Shown: positions 39,834 through 50,026 of the stretch, one piece after another | Layout of the letters: every line of letters begins with the position of its first letter | Position numbering within the stretch: the stretch's first letter is position 1 | Assembly (NCBI RefSeq): GCF_024519725.1 | Contig: NZ_JALJRK010000010.1 | Location: forward strand, 29,742 to 93,741 | Reading direction: 5' to 3' | From: Microvirga sp. Mcv34 | GTDB lineage: Bacteria > Pseudomonadota > Alphaproteobacteria > Rhizobiales > Beijerinckiaceae | Length of the DNA stretch: 64,000 nucleotides | Made by a program: the position numbers and the translations under genes | Notes under the pieces: generated by a model | Database searches by the model: none | What the model was told of the DNA's origin: nothing | What the model saw: the letters and a program-made list of their open reading frames with translations, nothing else

Positions 39834-41219
39834 TCATTCCGCCGCGAGGGCGGCCGGTCGTTCCCTTGACTGGCGCTCCCGCTTGATGAGCTCCGAGGTC
39901 AGGAAGGCGATTTCGAGCGCCTGCTCGGCGTTGAGGCGCGGGTCGCAATAGGTGTGGTAGCGGTCGCGCAGGTCCGCATCGGTCAGCGCGCGGGCGCCGC
40001 CCGTGCATTCCGTCACGTTCTTACCCGTCATCTCCAGGTGGATGCCGCCCGCATGGGTGCCTTCCGCCTGATGGATGGAGAAGAAGTCCTGCACCTCGCC
40101 CATGACGCGCTCGAACGGCCGGGTCTTGTAGCCCGAGGCCGCCTTGATGGTGTTGCCGTGCATCGGATCGCAGGACCACACGACCGTGCGCCCTTCCCGC
40201 TGCACCGCGCGGATCAGGCCCGGCAGATGGTCGGCCACCTTGTCGGCGCCGAAGCGGCAGATCAGCGTGAGACGACCGGCCTCGTCCTCAGGGTTGAGCA
40301 TGTCGATGAGCTTGAGCAGCCCATCGGCCGAGAGCGACGGACCGCATTTGAGGCCGATCGGATTCTTGATGCCGCGCATGTATTCCACATGGGCATGGTC
40401 GAGCTGACGGGTACGGTCGCCGATCCAGAGCATGTGGCCGGAGGTGGCGTACCAGTCTCCGGTCGTGGAATCGACGCGGGTCATGGCCTCCTCGTAGCCG
40501 AGCAGCAGGGCCTCGTGGCTGGTGTAGAAATCCGTCGAGCGCATCTCGGGGTGGGTTTCGGGATCGATCCCGATGGCCCGCATGAAATTCAGGCTCTCGG
40601 TGATGCGCTCCGCAAGCTCGCTGTAGCGGGACGATTGCGGCGAATCCTTCACGAAACCGAGCATCCAGCGATGGGCGTTCTCGAGATTGGCATAGCCGCC
40701 GGTCGCGAAGGCGCGGATCAGGTTCAGGGTCGCGGCAGACTGGCGGTAGGCCATGAGCTGGCGGCGCGGATCCGGCGTGCGGGCCTCCGGCGTGAACGCG
40801 ATGTCGCTGATGATGTCGCCCCGGTAGCTCGGCAGCTCCACGCCGTCGATGGTCTCCGTCGGAGCGGAGCGCGGCTTGGCGAACTGGCCGGCGGCCCGGC
40901 CGACCTTCACCACGGGCGAGCCGCCCGCATAGGTCAGCACCACCGACATCTGGAGGAACAGGCGGAAGAAATCGCGGATGTTGTCGGCCGAATGCTCAGC
41001 GAAGCTCTCGGCGCAGTCGCCGCCCTGGAGCAGGAAGGCCTCGCCCTTGGCGACCTTGCCGAGGGTCCGCTTCAGCTTGCGCGCCTCGCCCGCAAAGACG
41101 AGCGGGGGAAAGCCGGCGAGCTGCTGCTCGACGCTCTCAAGCGCCTCAAGGTCCGGATAGGCCGGAACCTGCTGGATTGGCTTGTTTCTCCAGCTATCGG
41201 GCGTCCACCGCTCGGTCAT
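39834..41219 (-). CDS. class II 3-deoxy-7-phosphoheptulonate synthase
   Basis: 461 residues, the plant-like class II enzyme. Markers are [14 protein letters not shown] near the start, [26 protein letters not shown], and [11 protein letters not shown]. It joins phosphoenolpyruvate and erythrose 4-phosphate, the first step of the shikimate pathway. Symbol usage varies (aroG or aroF in Rhizobiales), so it is left blank. A bidirectional terminator follows 20 bases past the stop. Single gene. Confidence 0.95.
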   Translation of the reverse strand: MTERWTPDSWRNKPIQQVPAYPDLEALESVEQQLAGFPPLVFAGEARKLKRTLGKVAKGEAFLLQGGDCAESFAEHSADNIRDFFRLFLQMSVVLTYAGGSPVVKVGRAAGQFAKPRSAPTETIDGVELPSYRGDIISDIAFTPEARTPDPRRQLMAYRQSAATLNLIRAFATGGYANLENAHRWMLGFVKDSPQSSRYSELAERITESLNFMRAIGIDPETHPEMRSTDFYTSHEALLLGYEEAMTRVDSTTGDWYATSGHMLWIGDRTRQLDHAHVEYMRGIKNPIGLKCGPSLSADGLLKLIDMLNPEDEAGRLTLICRFGADKVADHLPGLIRAVQREGRTVVWSCDPMHGNTIKAASGYKTRPFERVMGEVQDFFSIHQAEGTHAGGIHLEMTGKNVTECTGGARALTDADLRDRYHTYCDPRLNAEQALEIAFLTSELIKRERQSRERPAALAAE

Positions 41220-41386
41220 GACACTAACCCCCGTATCCTTCCTTCAATACTCATCGTGCACCGCAACAAGCGGCATGGAAAGGCACCTATACACGACATA
41301 TTCAAAAAGGCGAGTGGGTAGAGGTGACGCGTCTCGAATCCCTGCAAGTGCAGCGATATCGCCATCTATGCTTTGCAAACGACCTC

Positions 41387-41494
41387 TCATAATCTTCTAG
41401 CAAGATCCCGTAAACTCCACTTTCCTGTCATGATCATGAGTACGGCATAAACGGCCGGTACCCACCATAGCTCGGCAAGCACATCCCAAACCAT
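41387..41494 (-). CDS. possible 35-residue membrane protein in an otherwise empty gap
   Basis: This ORF begins MVWDVLAELWWVPAVY, has one hydrophobic helix and a basic tail (WSLRDLARRL). The ATG at 41494 has GAGG 8 bases upstream; another ATG at 41500 is too near it. The surrounding 41220-41600 gap is AT-rich and holds no other convincing gene. It would be read towards the DAHP synthase gene, whose start is 170 bases further on. It could be a leader peptide or an independent microprotein, or chance. Confidence 0.35.
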   Translation of the reverse strand: MVWDVLAELWWVPAVYAVLMIMTGKWSLRDLARRL

Positions 41495-41600
41495 ATGCAT
41501 GACCTCAAACACGAAAACAGCTCCGGAATGCGCTCAGCTCAACTGACGTTACTACATAATATGAGGCATAAACACTTAAGCCATTGGAATTCTAAGAACC

Positions 41601-42986
41601 CTAGCCCACCGCCACCGGCTTCTTGACCACCACCGGCGTGCGCATGGTGACCAGTTCCTCCGCGGCCGTTGGGTGAACCGCCACGGTGCGATCGAAATCG
41701 GCCTTTGTGGCCCCCATGGTCACGGCGATGCCGGCGAGCTGGATCATCTCGCCCGCGTCGTGGCCCATGATGTGGACGCCCACGACCTTGTCGGTCGCCT
41801 TGTCGACGATGAGCTTCATGAAGACCCGGTCCTTGCCGCCCGAGAGCGTGGCCTTCATCGGCCGGAAGGCGGTCTTGTAGACGTCCACATCGCCGTAGAT
41901 GGCCCGGGCCGCGTCCTCGCCGCAGCCGATCACGCCGATCTCCGGCGTCGAGAAGACCGCCGTGGGGATCAGGTCGTGGTCCACGATGGTGGGCCTGTCG
42001 CCGAACACCGTGTCGGCGAAGGCATGGCCCTCCCGGATCGCGATGGGAGTGAGGTTCGCCCGGTTGGTCACGTCGCCCACCGCGTAGATCGAGGGAACCA
42101 GGGTCTGGGAATAGCCGTCCACGGGAATGGCCCCGACCTCGTCGACGGTGATCCCGGCCTTCTCCAGTCCGAGCCCCTTCGTGTTCGGCCGTCGGCCCGT
42201 GGCGACGAGGACCTGGTCGACCGTGAGGATCGACCCGTCGGACAGGGTCGCGGCGATCCCATCCGCCGTCTTCTCCAGGCTCGTGAGGGTCCGGCCCAGG
42301 GCCAGCCTGATCCCGCGCTGGGCATAGGCTTCCCCGAGGGCGTCGCGCACGTCCTCGTCGAAGCCGCGCAGGAGCTTGTCGCCCCGGTGCAGGAGCGTGA
42401 CGTCACTGCCGAGGCCTGCGAAGACCCCGGCGAATTCGACGGCGATGTAGCCGCCGCCGACCACCAGGATGCGCTTCGGCAGGGTTTCCAGGTGGAAGAC
42501 CTCGTTTGACGTGATGCCGAGCTCGCCGCCGGGAATGACCGGCTCCAGGGTCGGATGGGCCCCGACGGCCACCAGGATATAGCGGGCGCGGATGCGTGCG
42601 CCGGTCTTGAGCAGATGGACCGTATGGGCGTCCTCGATCACGGCGCGGCTGTCCACGACCTCGACGCCGGCCTTTTCCAGGTTGGCGCGATAGATCCCTT
42701 CCAGCCGGTCGATCTCCCGATCCTTGTTGCGGATCAGGGTAGCCCAGTCGAAGCGGGTCTCCCCGACGCTCCAGCCGAAGCCCTCCGCGTCGTGGAAATC
42801 GTCGGCGAAACGGCTGGCATAGACCATCAGCTTCTTGGGCACGCAGCCGCGGATCACGCAGGTTCCGCCGACCCGGTACTCCTCCGCCAGCATGACCTTC
42901 GCCCCGTAGCCCGCGGCGATCCGCGCCGCGCGCACGCCGCCGGATCCTCCTCCGATTACGAACAGGTCAACGTCGAATGAGGACAT
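41601..42986 (-). CDS. gor: glutathione-disulfide reductase
   Basis: 461 residues. FAD-binding VIGGGSGGVRAAR, the redox disulfide in GGTCVIRGCVPKK, the NADPH-binding VVGGGYIAVEFAGVF and the C-terminal active-site HPTAAEELVTMR all fit. Start MSSFDVDLF at 42986 has GGAG 8 bases upstream. It reduces oxidised glutathione with NADPH in the cytosol. The Ala in the second GGGYIAVEF motif region and the Arg pair distinguishing NADPH from NADH were not examined in depth. Monocistronic. Confidence 0.95.
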   Translation of the reverse strand: MSSFDVDLFVIGGGSGGVRAARIAAGYGAKVMLAEEYRVGGTCVIRGCVPKKLMVYASRFADDFHDAEGFGWSVGETRFDWATLIRNKDREIDRLEGIYRANLEKAGVEVVDSRAVIEDAHTVHLLKTGARIRARYILVAVGAHPTLEPVIPGGELGITSNEVFHLETLPKRILVVGGGYIAVEFAGVFAGLGSDVTLLHRGDKLLRGFDEDVRDALGEAYAQRGIRLALGRTLTSLEKTADGIAATLSDGSILTVDQVLVATGRRPNTKGLGLEKAGITVDEVGAIPVDGYSQTLVPSIYAVGDVTNRANLTPIAIREGHAFADTVFGDRPTIVDHDLIPTAVFSTPEIGVIGCGEDAARAIYGDVDVYKTAFRPMKATLSGGKDRVFMKLIVDKATDKVVGVHIMGHDAGEMIQLAGIAVTMGATKADFDRTVAVHPTAAEELVTMRTPVVVKKPVAVG

Positions 42987-43217
42987 GGTGCGGTCTCCGC
43001 TCACTTCTGCAACTTGGATTCATTCATATAAGGACGGTTTGCGGCGACGTCGCCCGCCGGCCCTGCTCCGGGTGCATGGCTGCTCACCTGAATCGAGAAG
43101 CTCTTACGCTAAGGTTCAACAACGATAAAGGAGCAAGCCGCTTGCCGCTCCCCTGTTCCCTCATTAGGGTCTGCCGCGGCTACGCCGACTGAAGTCGGCC
43201 CCAAGTGGAGGAAACTT

Positions 43218-44189
43218 ATGAGCCATTTTCGTAAAGGTCTTTGGCGCAGCGCTCTCGCTGCGGCGGCCGTGGCAGGATTCGTGACATCGGCGGCAGCTCA
43301 GATGGAGCTCAAGATCATGGCTCCGGCGGCTCCCGGCGGCGGCTGGGACCAGACGGCCCGCTCCATGCAGCAGGCCCTGACCCAGGCCGGCATCGCCAAG
43401 AGCGTGCAGGTCGCCAACGTGCCGGGCGCCGGCGGCTCCATCGGCATCGCGCAGCTCGTGAACAACTCCAAGGGCGACGGCAACCAGCTCATGGTCATGG
43501 GCTACGTGATGGTCGGCGCTCTTCTCACCAACAAGTCGCCGGTCACCCTCGACCAGACGACGCCCATCGCCCGCCTGACCTCGGAATACGAGGCGATCGT
43601 GGTTCCGGCCAGCTCGCCGATCAAGTCCGTCAAGGAACTTGCCGATGCCATCAAGGCAGATCCGGCCAAGGTGACCTGGGCTGGCGGTTCGGCCGGCGGC
43701 GTCGACCACATCGCTGCGGCGCTCTTCGCCAAGGCGGCCGGCGCTGATCCGACCAAGATCAACTACATTCCCTTCTCCGGCGGCGGCGAGGCCCTCGCGG
43801 CCATCCTCGGCGGCAAGGTGACGGCCGGCATCTCCGGCTACGGCGAGTTCGAAAGCCAGGTGAAGGCCGGCAAGCTGCGCCTCCTCGGCCTGACGTCGCC
43901 GGCCGACAAGGCCACCGCCGACCTGCCGTCGATCAAGGCCCAGGGCCTCGACCTCGAGATCGCCAACTGGCGCGCCGTCGTGGCGCCTCCCGGCATCTCC
44001 GCCGACCAGAAGAAGGCCCTGATGGACGCCATGGACAAGATGGCCAAGTCCAAGGAGTGGCAGGAAATCCTGAAGGCGAAGGGCTGGGAGGATTCCTACA
44101 TGTCCGGTGATGCTTTCGCCAAGAACCTGGCCGACGAGCAGGGCCGCACCAAGGACGTGCTCACGGCCGTGGGACTGGTGAAGTCTTAA
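43218..44189 (+). CDS. tctC: tripartite tricarboxylate transporter substrate-binding protein
   Basis: 323 residues with a signal peptide ([20 protein letters not shown], cleaved after AAAQ). The Bug/TctC pattern [17 protein letters not shown] and [13 protein letters not shown] is clear. It binds a carboxylate such as citrate in the periplasm and passes it to the TctA/TctB permease encoded next. GGAGG lies before its ATG. A hairpin terminator lies between it and tctB, probably giving extra copies of the binding protein. The exact substrate is unknown. Confidence 0.95.
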   Translation: MSHFRKGLWRSALAAAAVAGFVTSAAAQMELKIMAPAAPGGGWDQTARSMQQALTQAGIAKSVQVANVPGAGGSIGIAQLVNNSKGDGNQLMVMGYVMVGALLTNKSPVTLDQTTPIARLTSEYEAIVVPASSPIKSVKELADAIKADPAKVTWAGGSAGGVDHIAAALFAKAAGADPTKINYIPFSGGGEALAAILGGKVTAGISGYGEFESQVKAGKLRLLGLTSPADKATADLPSIKAQGLDLEIANWRAVVAPPGISADQKKALMDAMDKMAKSKEWQEILKAKGWEDSYMSGDAFAKNLADEQGRTKDVLTAVGLVKS

Positions 44190-44210
44190 TTTTCAAGATA
44201 AAGGCCGTTG

Positions 44211-44247
44211 GAAGCGCCGCGTTCTCGGAGCGCGGCGCTTCTTTTTT
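44211..44247 (+). terminator. intra-operon terminator between tctC and tctB
   Basis: GAAGCGCCGCG and CGCGGCGCTTC form an 11-bp stem followed by TTTTTT. This is a typical Rho-independent terminator placed inside an operon. Partial read-through would supply tctB and tctA at a lower level than tctC. Confidence 0.85.
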
Positions 44248-44257
44248 GGGACAATCC

Positions 44258-44731
44258 ATGACCACATCACCCAAGCGGCGCATCGACGTGGCAGGCCTCG
44301 TCATCGCGCTCATTCTCATCGGCCTGGCCGGTCTCGTCTGGTGGGACATGACCAAGCTCCAGATCCTCTCCCCATACGATCTCGGCCCTAAGGTCATGCC
44401 CATCGTCGTCTCCGTCGGCCTGACGCTTCTCGCCATCGGCAACGGCATCGGCGCCCTGCGCGGCGATCTTCCGCCCCGCGACAGCCTCGACTGGAAGCCG
44501 ATCATCCTCATTCTCGGCGGCCTCGCCTGCCTCATCGCCCTCGTCGCTGTCGGCGGCGGCTTCATGATCGGCACGGCCATCCTGTTCGCCACCACATCGG
44601 CCGCCTTCGGACGCCGGGCGTTCCTGACCGATCTGCTGATCGGCGCCGTGATCGCGGTCTTCATCTACCTGCTCTTCGGCAAGCTCCTGACCCTGTCCCT
44701 GCCGGCAGGTCCGCTCGAGCACCTGTTCTGA
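44258..44731 (+). CDS. tctB: tripartite tricarboxylate transporter small membrane subunit
   Basis: 157 residues with four membrane helices ([67 protein letters not shown]). The length and layout match TctB. ATG at 44258 lies only 11 bases after the U-run of the terminator, so its mRNA exists only when transcription reads through. An upstream TTG at 44246 is inside the U-run and is rejected. It forms the permease with TctA. Confidence 0.93.
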   Translation: MTTSPKRRIDVAGLVIALILIGLAGLVWWDMTKLQILSPYDLGPKVMPIVVSVGLTLLAIGNGIGALRGDLPPRDSLDWKPIILILGGLACLIALVAVGGGFMIGTAILFATTSAAFGRRAFLTDLLIGAVIAVFIYLLFGKLLTLSLPAGPLEHLF

Positions 44732-44741
44732 GGCCCTGATC

Positions 44742-46241
44742 ATGGAAGCCTTCACCTCCCTCGCCAGCGGCCTCTCCGTCGCCATCCAGCCGATGAACCT
44801 GCTGTTCGCGCTCATCGGCGTGCTTCTGGGCACCGCCGTCGGCGTTCTGCCCGGCATCGGCCCGGCGCTCACCGTGGCGCTCCTCCTGCCGATCACCTTC
44901 AAGCTCGATCCGGCCGGCTCCATCATCATGTTCGCCGGCATCTATTACGGCGGCATGTACGGCGGCTCGACCACCGCCATCCTGATCAACACGCCGGGCG
45001 AAAGCGCCTCCATGGCGACCGCCCTCGAAGGCAACCTGATGGCCAAGGCGGGCCGCGGCGGCCCGGCGCTCGCCACCTCGGCCATCGGCTCCTTCGTGGC
45101 CGGCACCATCGCCACCCTCGGCCTGACGCTGCTCGCCCCGTACCTCGTGGAAGTCGCCGTGAGCTTCGGGCCGGAGGATTACTTCGCGCTCATGTGCGTG
45201 GCCTTCGTGACCGTCTCGGCCACCTTCGGCGATTCCCCGGTCAGGGGCCTCAGCAGCCTCTTCATCGGCCTGCTGCTCGGGCTGGTGGGCATCGACATCC
45301 TGTCCGGCCAGTCGCGCCTGAGCTTCGGCATCCCGGAACTCTACGACAACATCGAGGTCACGACCCTCGCGGTCGGTCTCTTCGCGGTCGGCGAGGCGCT
45401 TTACGTCGCCTCCCGGCGCCATATCCACGAGGAGAAACTCGAGGCCGTTCGCGGCTCGCTCTGGATGACCAAGGAGGACTGGAAGCGCTCCTGGAAGCCC
45501 TGGCTGCGCGGTACGCTCTACGGCTTCCCCATCGGCGCCCTGCCGGCCGGCGGCGCCGAAATCCCGACCTTCCTGTCCTACGCGACCGAGAAGAAGCTCA
45601 CCAAGTACCCGGAGGATTTCGGTAAGGGCGCCATCGAGGGCGTGGCCGGACCGGAGGCCGCCAACAACGCCTCCGCGGCCGGCACGCTCGTGCCGCTGCT
45701 GACGCTCGGCCTTCCGACCTCCGCGACGGCCGCCATGATGCTGGCTGGCTTCCAGCAATACGGCCTCAATCCCGGTCCGCTGCTGTTTGCCGAGCAGCCC
45801 AACCTTGTGTGGGGTCTGATCGCCAGCCTGTTCATTGCCAACACCATGCTGCTGGTGCTCAACCTGCCGCTGGTGGGCCTGTGGGTGAAGCTGCTCGCGA
45901 TCCCACAGCCCTGGCTCTATGCCGGCATTCTGGTCTTCGCCACCATGGGCACCATCGCGGCCAATCCCTCGCCGGTGGAGCTAATCATGCTGGCGGTGTT
46001 CGGCGTGCTCGGCTTCCTGATGCGCCGGTTCGACTTCCCGATCGCCCCGGTGGTGGTCGGCCTGATCCTCGGCCCGATCGCGGAGAGCCAGCTGCGCCGG
46101 GCGCTCTCGATCAGCCTGGGCGATCCGATGGTGCTCCTGCAGAGCCCGATCTCGGCCACGCTCCTCGGCATCGCCGTCATCGCCCTGGTCCTGCCCTTCG
46201 TCCTCAAAGGCATGGGGCGCTTCAAGGCCGTCGAGGACTGA
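44742..46241 (+). CDS. tctA: tripartite tricarboxylate transporter large permease subunit
   Basis: 499 residues, about ten to twelve membrane helices. The signature [17 protein letters not shown] and [20 protein letters not shown] near the N-terminus, and [20 protein letters not shown] in the middle, identify TctA. It carries the substrate captured by TctC across the inner membrane with a proton or sodium gradient. Ten bases after tctB; the operon ends at the hairpin 46328-46353. Confidence 0.95.
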   Translation: MEAFTSLASGLSVAIQPMNLLFALIGVLLGTAVGVLPGIGPALTVALLLPITFKLDPAGSIIMFAGIYYGGMYGGSTTAILINTPGESASMATALEGNLMAKAGRGGPALATSAIGSFVAGTIATLGLTLLAPYLVEVAVSFGPEDYFALMCVAFVTVSATFGDSPVRGLSSLFIGLLLGLVGIDILSGQSRLSFGIPELYDNIEVTTLAVGLFAVGEALYVASRRHIHEEKLEAVRGSLWMTKEDWKRSWKPWLRGTLYGFPIGALPAGGAEIPTFLSYATEKKLTKYPEDFGKGAIEGVAGPEAANNASAAGTLVPLLTLGLPTSATAAMMLAGFQQYGLNPGPLLFAEQPNLVWGLIASLFIANTMLLVLNLPLVGLWVKLLAIPQPWLYAGILVFATMGTIAANPSPVELIMLAVFGVLGFLMRRFDFPIAPVVVGLILGPIAESQLRRALSISLGDPMVLLQSPISATLLGIAVIALVLPFVLKGMGRFKAVED

Positions 46242-46327
46242 TCCTCCAAGCATCGCATCCAGGGCCGGCTCCCGGTCTTGGATGGAAAGATGCCGGAGAA
46301 CAAAGACTTCAGAGGACAGACAAAAAG

Positions 46328-46353
46328 AAAGGCCCGGTTTCCCGGGCCTTTTT
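46328..46353. terminator. bidirectional Rho-independent terminator
   Basis: AAAGGCCCGG-TTTC-CCGGGCCTTT with a following U-run on the plus strand and an A/U-rich flank on the minus. Ends tctCBA and the convergent DUF2059 gene. Confidence 0.9.
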
Positions 46354-46375
46354 CATGTCTGCGATCCGATCGATC

Positions 46376-46882
46376 TCAGTTCAGCTGATGACCGCGCTTG
46401 CCCATTTCCTCACGGGCACGGGTCATGATGAATTCCGAGGTCTTCTGGGTCCAGATCGCCATGTCGCGGACGATGGCGTCGAGAATGCCAGGCTGCAGCT
46501 GCACCCACTTCTGGCCGACCGGGGACTTGTAGAAGGCTGCGATCTCCTTCAGCTCGGCCTCGCTCATTCGCGATGCGAGGGTCTTGGCCGTGGCGTCGAT
46601 CATTTCCTTCTTCTTCTGCTCGACCTCGGGACGGATGAGAGTCACCACCTGGTCCAGATCCTGGCGGATCTCCGGGCGGGTCACGTTCATCTGCTGGAGC
46701 TGATTGAGCAGCGGGTCGGTCATGGCATCGAAGGCGCCGGTCAGGCCGGAGCTGACGGCGACGTCGGTGGCGGCCGCGAGCTGGCTGGCGCTGGGCTGCG
46801 GAGCCTGCTGGGCGAAAACGGGACTTGCGAGCATGAACAACGCGACCGAGGTCGCGGCCAAGCGGGAGGCGTTGCGGATCAT
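46376..46882 (-). CDS. DUF2059 domain-containing secreted protein
   Basis: 168 residues from MIRNASRLAATS at 46882, with GGAG 8 bases upstream. A signal peptide (SVALFMLASPVFAQ) precedes a helical domain with the DUF2059 core: MSEAELKEIAAFYKSPVGQKW. The domain is found in many Proteobacteria in periplasmic proteins without a known role. Next upstream is rpiA, 31 bases away on the same strand, so the two may share a transcript. Confidence 0.9.
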   Translation of the reverse strand: MIRNASRLAATSVALFMLASPVFAQQAPQPSASQLAAATDVAVSSGLTGAFDAMTDPLLNQLQQMNVTRPEIRQDLDQVVTLIRPEVEQKKKEMIDATAKTLASRMSEAELKEIAAFYKSPVGQKWVQLQPGILDAIVRDMAIWTQKTSEFIMTRAREEMGKRGHQLN

Positions 46883-46913
46883 AGAAGTAGCTCCAATCGT
46901 CATGGTTTTTTGG

Positions 46914-47609
46914 TCAGAGCTGACCGAGTTCGACGAGCCCGTCGCCCGTCGCGAGGATCGCTCCGGTGGCCAGACCCAGGAAGAGACCGTGCTCTACGAC
47001 GCCAGGGATGTTGTTCAGCGTCGAGGCGAGCACGTTCGGCTTATCGATGCGCCCGAGATGCGCATCGAGAATGAAATGGCCACCATCTGTGACGTAGGCG
47101 GCCCCGTCGGGAGCGTGCCGCAGGATCAGTTCGCCGCTCATGCCCAGGCTGTCCAGCAGCCTGACGATGGCGCGCTCGGTGGCCGTGAGACCGAAGGGCA
47201 CGACCTCGATGGGAAGCGGAAAGCGGCCGAGCTTGGAGACGAGCTTGGACCCGTCGGCGATGACGATCATCCGCTGGCTCGCGGAGGCCACGATCTTCTC
47301 ACGCAGGAGAGCGCCGCCGCCGCCCTTGATCAGGCGGAGGTCGTCGTCGATCTCGTCGGCCCCATCGACCGTCAGGTCCAGGTCCGGGGTCTCGTCGAGG
47401 GTCGACAGGGGAATGCCCTCGCGCTGCGCCTGCTCGCGGGTCGCCTCGGAGGTGGGAACTCCCACCACCTTGAGCCCGGCCCGAACCCGCTCGCCGATGG
47501 CCGCCACGAAATGCGCCGCGGTCGAGCCGGTGCCCAGGCCCAGCCTCATGCCGTCCGTGACCAGTTCGGCAGCCTTCTCGGCCGCAGCGCGCTTGAGATT
47601 GTCGCTCAC
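46914..47609 (-). CDS. rpiA: ribose-5-phosphate isomerase A
   Basis: 231 residues. The motifs [33 protein letters not shown] with catalytic Asp and Lys, and LREKIVA fit RpiA. It interconverts ribose 5-phosphate and ribulose 5-phosphate in the pentose phosphate pathway. Followed closely by the DUF2059 gene on the same strand. Confidence 0.95.
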   Translation of the reverse strand: MSDNLKRAAAEKAAELVTDGMRLGLGTGSTAAHFVAAIGERVRAGLKVVGVPTSEATREQAQREGIPLSTLDETPDLDLTVDGADEIDDDLRLIKGGGGALLREKIVASASQRMIVIADGSKLVSKLGRFPLPIEVVPFGLTATERAIVRLLDSLGMSGELILRHAPDGAAYVTDGGHFILDAHLGRIDKPNVLASTLNNIPGVVEHGLFLGLATGAILATGDGLVELGQL

Positions 47610-47736
47610 TGAAATCCTCTGAGAATGCGTCCGCTCCGGCTTGCGAAGGCTGTTTTGCTCGCCTCTAGCATGTCGGAGCGGCTAAAAGAAAGAACGTTTC
47701 ACCCATGGTCGGCAGCGGAAGCTCGCCCGGGCCCGG

Positions 47737-48192
47737 TCAGGGACGCTGCGGCGAGGCTCCCGTCCCGGAGCCGCCGCTCGGGGTGGCGGCCGTCGGCGCG
47801 GCCGACGAAACGGCGGGCGATGGGGTCGTCTGCGGGGTGCAGACCACGCGCTCGTCGAAAACGTAGCAGATGCTCATCTGGCCCGTCCGGTAATTGACCC
47901 GGAACACGCCCCCTTCCCGCTCGTGGCGGGAGGCGACGAGACCGTATTCCCCGGGAGCCTGAGCTCCCGCGCCCTCGCCCGCGCTGTAGCAGAGGGTGAC
48001 CCCGACCGTGCCTTCCTGTAAACCGTATTGGCAGGAGCTCACCTCGCCGGTGATCCGATCGATCCTATAAATCCTGTTCAGGTCGGTCTGAGGCGCAGGG
48101 ACGAAATCATAGGACGCCGCCAGGGCGGGGCCGAAGAAGCCTCCCAGCGCCAGGACTGCCGATATCAACGCCGCGGAACCAAGGGGCCGCAT
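47737..48192 (-). CDS. hypothetical secreted protein (151 aa)
   Basis: A signal peptide (MRPLGSAALISAVLALGGFF, cleaved after PALA) precedes a domain with two internal beta repeats: YRIDRITGEVSSCQYG and FRVNYRTGQMSICYVFD, each ending in a cysteine. Four cysteines in all. The C-terminus is Pro/Ser/Thr/Gly-rich. The repeat, a short hairpin with a TG turn and a terminal Cys, hints at a small beta-propeller-like or tandem fold. I do not recognise a family. Divergent from gph. Confidence 0.7.
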   Translation of the reverse strand: MRPLGSAALISAVLALGGFFGPALAASYDFVPAPQTDLNRIYRIDRITGEVSSCQYGLQEGTVGVTLCYSAGEGAGAQAPGEYGLVASRHEREGGVFRVNYRTGQMSICYVFDERVVCTPQTTPSPAVSSAAPTAATPSGGSGTGASPQRP

Positions 48193-48283
48193 TCACCACT
48201 CCATCCGGTAAGAACGAATCAACCATAGGCACCATATCATCCCGGTGATTGATTCCCTTGCCCACAGCAGGTAGCCGACCTTC

Positions 48284-48985
48284 ATGGCCATTGATACCCC
48301 GCACATCGTCTCGCCCATCGCCGTCTTCGACCTCGATGGAACCCTGGCGGACACGGCCGTCGATCTCGTCGGAACCCTCAATGTGATTCTCGACCGCGAA
48401 GGTCTGGCTCCCCTCCCGGTCGCCGAGGCGCGGGACATGATCGGCGCCGGGGCCCGGGCCCTGATCGAACGTGGGTTCGAGGCCGCCGGCAAGGAGCTGG
48501 CGCCCGCTCATCTCGACGAGCTGTTCCGCCAGTTCATGGTCCATTACGGAGAGAACATCTGCGTCCGCACGCAGCTCTACCCGGGCGTCGCCTCGGCGCT
48601 TGACCGGCTGGAAAAGGCGGGATTCATCCTGGCGGTCTGCACGAACAAGGTCGAGGAGCACTCGGTCAAGCTCCTGGACGAGCTCGGCGTCGGCCGGCGT
48701 TTCGCGGCCAATTGCGGCCGGGACACGTTCCCCTACTTCAAGCCCGATCCGCGCCACCTCACCCTGACCATCGAACGCGCCGGCGGGAGCCCGGCCCGGG
48801 CGGTCATGATCGGCGATTCACGGACGGATATCGTGACGGCGAAGAATGCAGGCATCCCCGCGATTGCCGTACCGTTCGGCTATACCGATGTGCCGGTTCG
48901 CGAGCTGGGACCCGATCTCATCATCGACCACTTCGACGACCTTTTCGCCGCCGTGCAGACCCTCATGAGGCCGCTGGCGGCCTGA
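48284..48985 (+). CDS. gph: phosphoglycolate phosphatase, HAD family
   Basis: 233 residues. HAD motif I VFDLDGTLADTAVDL, motif II AVCTNK, and motif III/IV VMIGDSRTDIVTAKNAG are intact. The cap domain with EARDMIGAGARALIERGF follows the Gph/CbbZ pattern. It removes phosphate from 2-phosphoglycolate made during DNA repair or photorespiration-like side reactions. Some uncertainty remains among related HAD phosphatases. Single gene before tRNA-Val. Confidence 0.9.
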   Translation: MAIDTPHIVSPIAVFDLDGTLADTAVDLVGTLNVILDREGLAPLPVAEARDMIGAGARALIERGFEAAGKELAPAHLDELFRQFMVHYGENICVRTQLYPGVASALDRLEKAGFILAVCTNKVEEHSVKLLDELGVGRRFAANCGRDTFPYFKPDPRHLTLTIERAGGSPARAVMIGDSRTDIVTAKNAGIPAIAVPFGYTDVPVRELGPDLIIDHFDDLFAAVQTLMRPLAA

Positions 48986-49052
48986 CGCGGCCGACATCGA
49001 TCCTGCGCGGCGACCACGCATGGAGAAGTGAAGCTTCGATATCAGGAAGGAA

Positions 49053-49127
49053 TGGTGGGCGCGACAGGGATTGAACCTGTGACCCTTCGCGTGTGAAGCG
49101 AATGCTCTCCCGCTGAGCTACGCGCCC
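49053..49127 (-). tRNA. tRNA-Val (anticodon CAC)
   Basis: 75 bases on the minus strand, starting GGGCGCGTAGCTCAG and ending CGCGCCCACCA with encoded CCA. The acceptor stem GGGCGCG/CGCGCCC is perfect. The anticodon stem TTCGC/GCGAA encloses TTCACAC, anticodon CAC, reading GTG valine codons. The T-arm GGTTCAATCC is standard. Confidence 0.96.
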
Positions 49128-49374
49128 TGACCAGCGCCTTCTAAAGGCGCTCAGCCCCCGGCGTCAAGCCAAAGAAGCATATCCGGGTCCAAGTATTTTG
49201 CGTGGTGAATTGCGGCAGCGTGGCTTTAACAGCTTGCTCACGATGTGGTGGAAATAAGGCCATTCCGCACTAGAATTTTATAGCAGAACCTTGATAAGAC
49301 ATGGATCCGAAGTGGGGCTGTTGCGTTGAGCAATGACAGTACCCGCCACCAACCATGTTTTCTCTGAGGCAAAA

Positions 49375-49959
49375 ATGGGACGCACTCGCGCTGCCCTGAC
49401 CGGGCTCACCTGCGCTTTCGTCGCCCTTGCGACGCCGGCTGCGGCATTTACGGCAATCGATCCTCTGACCCGCCAGCCGCTCTACAGCGCTGAAGACGCC
49501 CTGAAGGCCCAGGCCGCCTCGGTCGCGCGGGAAGTCGTGACCTTCGACGGCCGTTATGCGCCCGGCACCATCGTGGTGTCGACCAGCGAACGCCGCCTCT
49601 GGTTCGTGCTCGGCAACGGCCAGGCCATCCAGTACGGCGTCGGCGTCGGACGCCCGGGCTTCACCTGGTCGGGCGCCCATTCCGTCACCATGAAACGCGA
49701 ATGGCCGGATTGGCGCCCGCCGGCGTCCATGCTCAAGCGCCGTCCCGACCTACCCCGCTACATGAAGGGCGGACCGGACAACCCGCTCGGCGCCCGCGCC
49801 CTCTACATCGGCAGCACGATCTACCGCATTCACGGCTCGAACGAGCCGGAGACCATCGGCGAGGCCGTGTCCTCGGGCTGCATCCGGATGACCAACGAGG
49901 ACGTCACCGACCTCTACAACCGCGCCAAGGTCGGCGCGAGGGTCGTGGTCCTGCGCTAA
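49375..49959 (+). CDS. L,D-transpeptidase (YkuD domain)
   Basis: 194 residues from MGRTRAALTGLTCAF at 49375, with GAGG 5 bases upstream. A signal peptide ends near TPAAAF. The YkuD catalytic stretch IYRIHGSNEPETIG, then SSGCIRMTNEDVTDLYNR, has the His and the nucleophile Cys. It makes 3-3 crosslinks in peptidoglycan or attaches proteins to it, in the periplasm. Alphaproteobacteria carry many such paralogs. A hairpin terminator follows 20 bases after the stop. Confidence 0.93.
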   Translation: MGRTRAALTGLTCAFVALATPAAAFTAIDPLTRQPLYSAEDALKAQAASVAREVVTFDGRYAPGTIVVSTSERRLWFVLGNGQAIQYGVGVGRPGFTWSGAHSVTMKREWPDWRPPASMLKRRPDLPRYMKGGPDNPLGARALYIGSTIYRIHGSNEPETIGEAVSSGCIRMTNEDVTDLYNRAKVGARVVVLR

Positions 49960-49978
49960 AGGACGAGACTTTACAGGC

Positions 49979-50009
49979 CATGGCCGGGTTCGTCCCGGCC
50001 ATTTCTGTT
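49979..50009 (+). terminator. hairpin terminator, also a family 2 palindrome
   Basis: CATGGCCGGG-TTCGT-CCCGGCCATTT followed by CTGTTT: a 9-bp stem and modest U-run after the L,D-transpeptidase gene. Its sequence is the core of the family 2 intergenic repeats, so this is a repeat reused as a terminator. Confidence 0.6.
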
Positions 50010-50026
50010 TGGAAGCGGCTCTCCCC

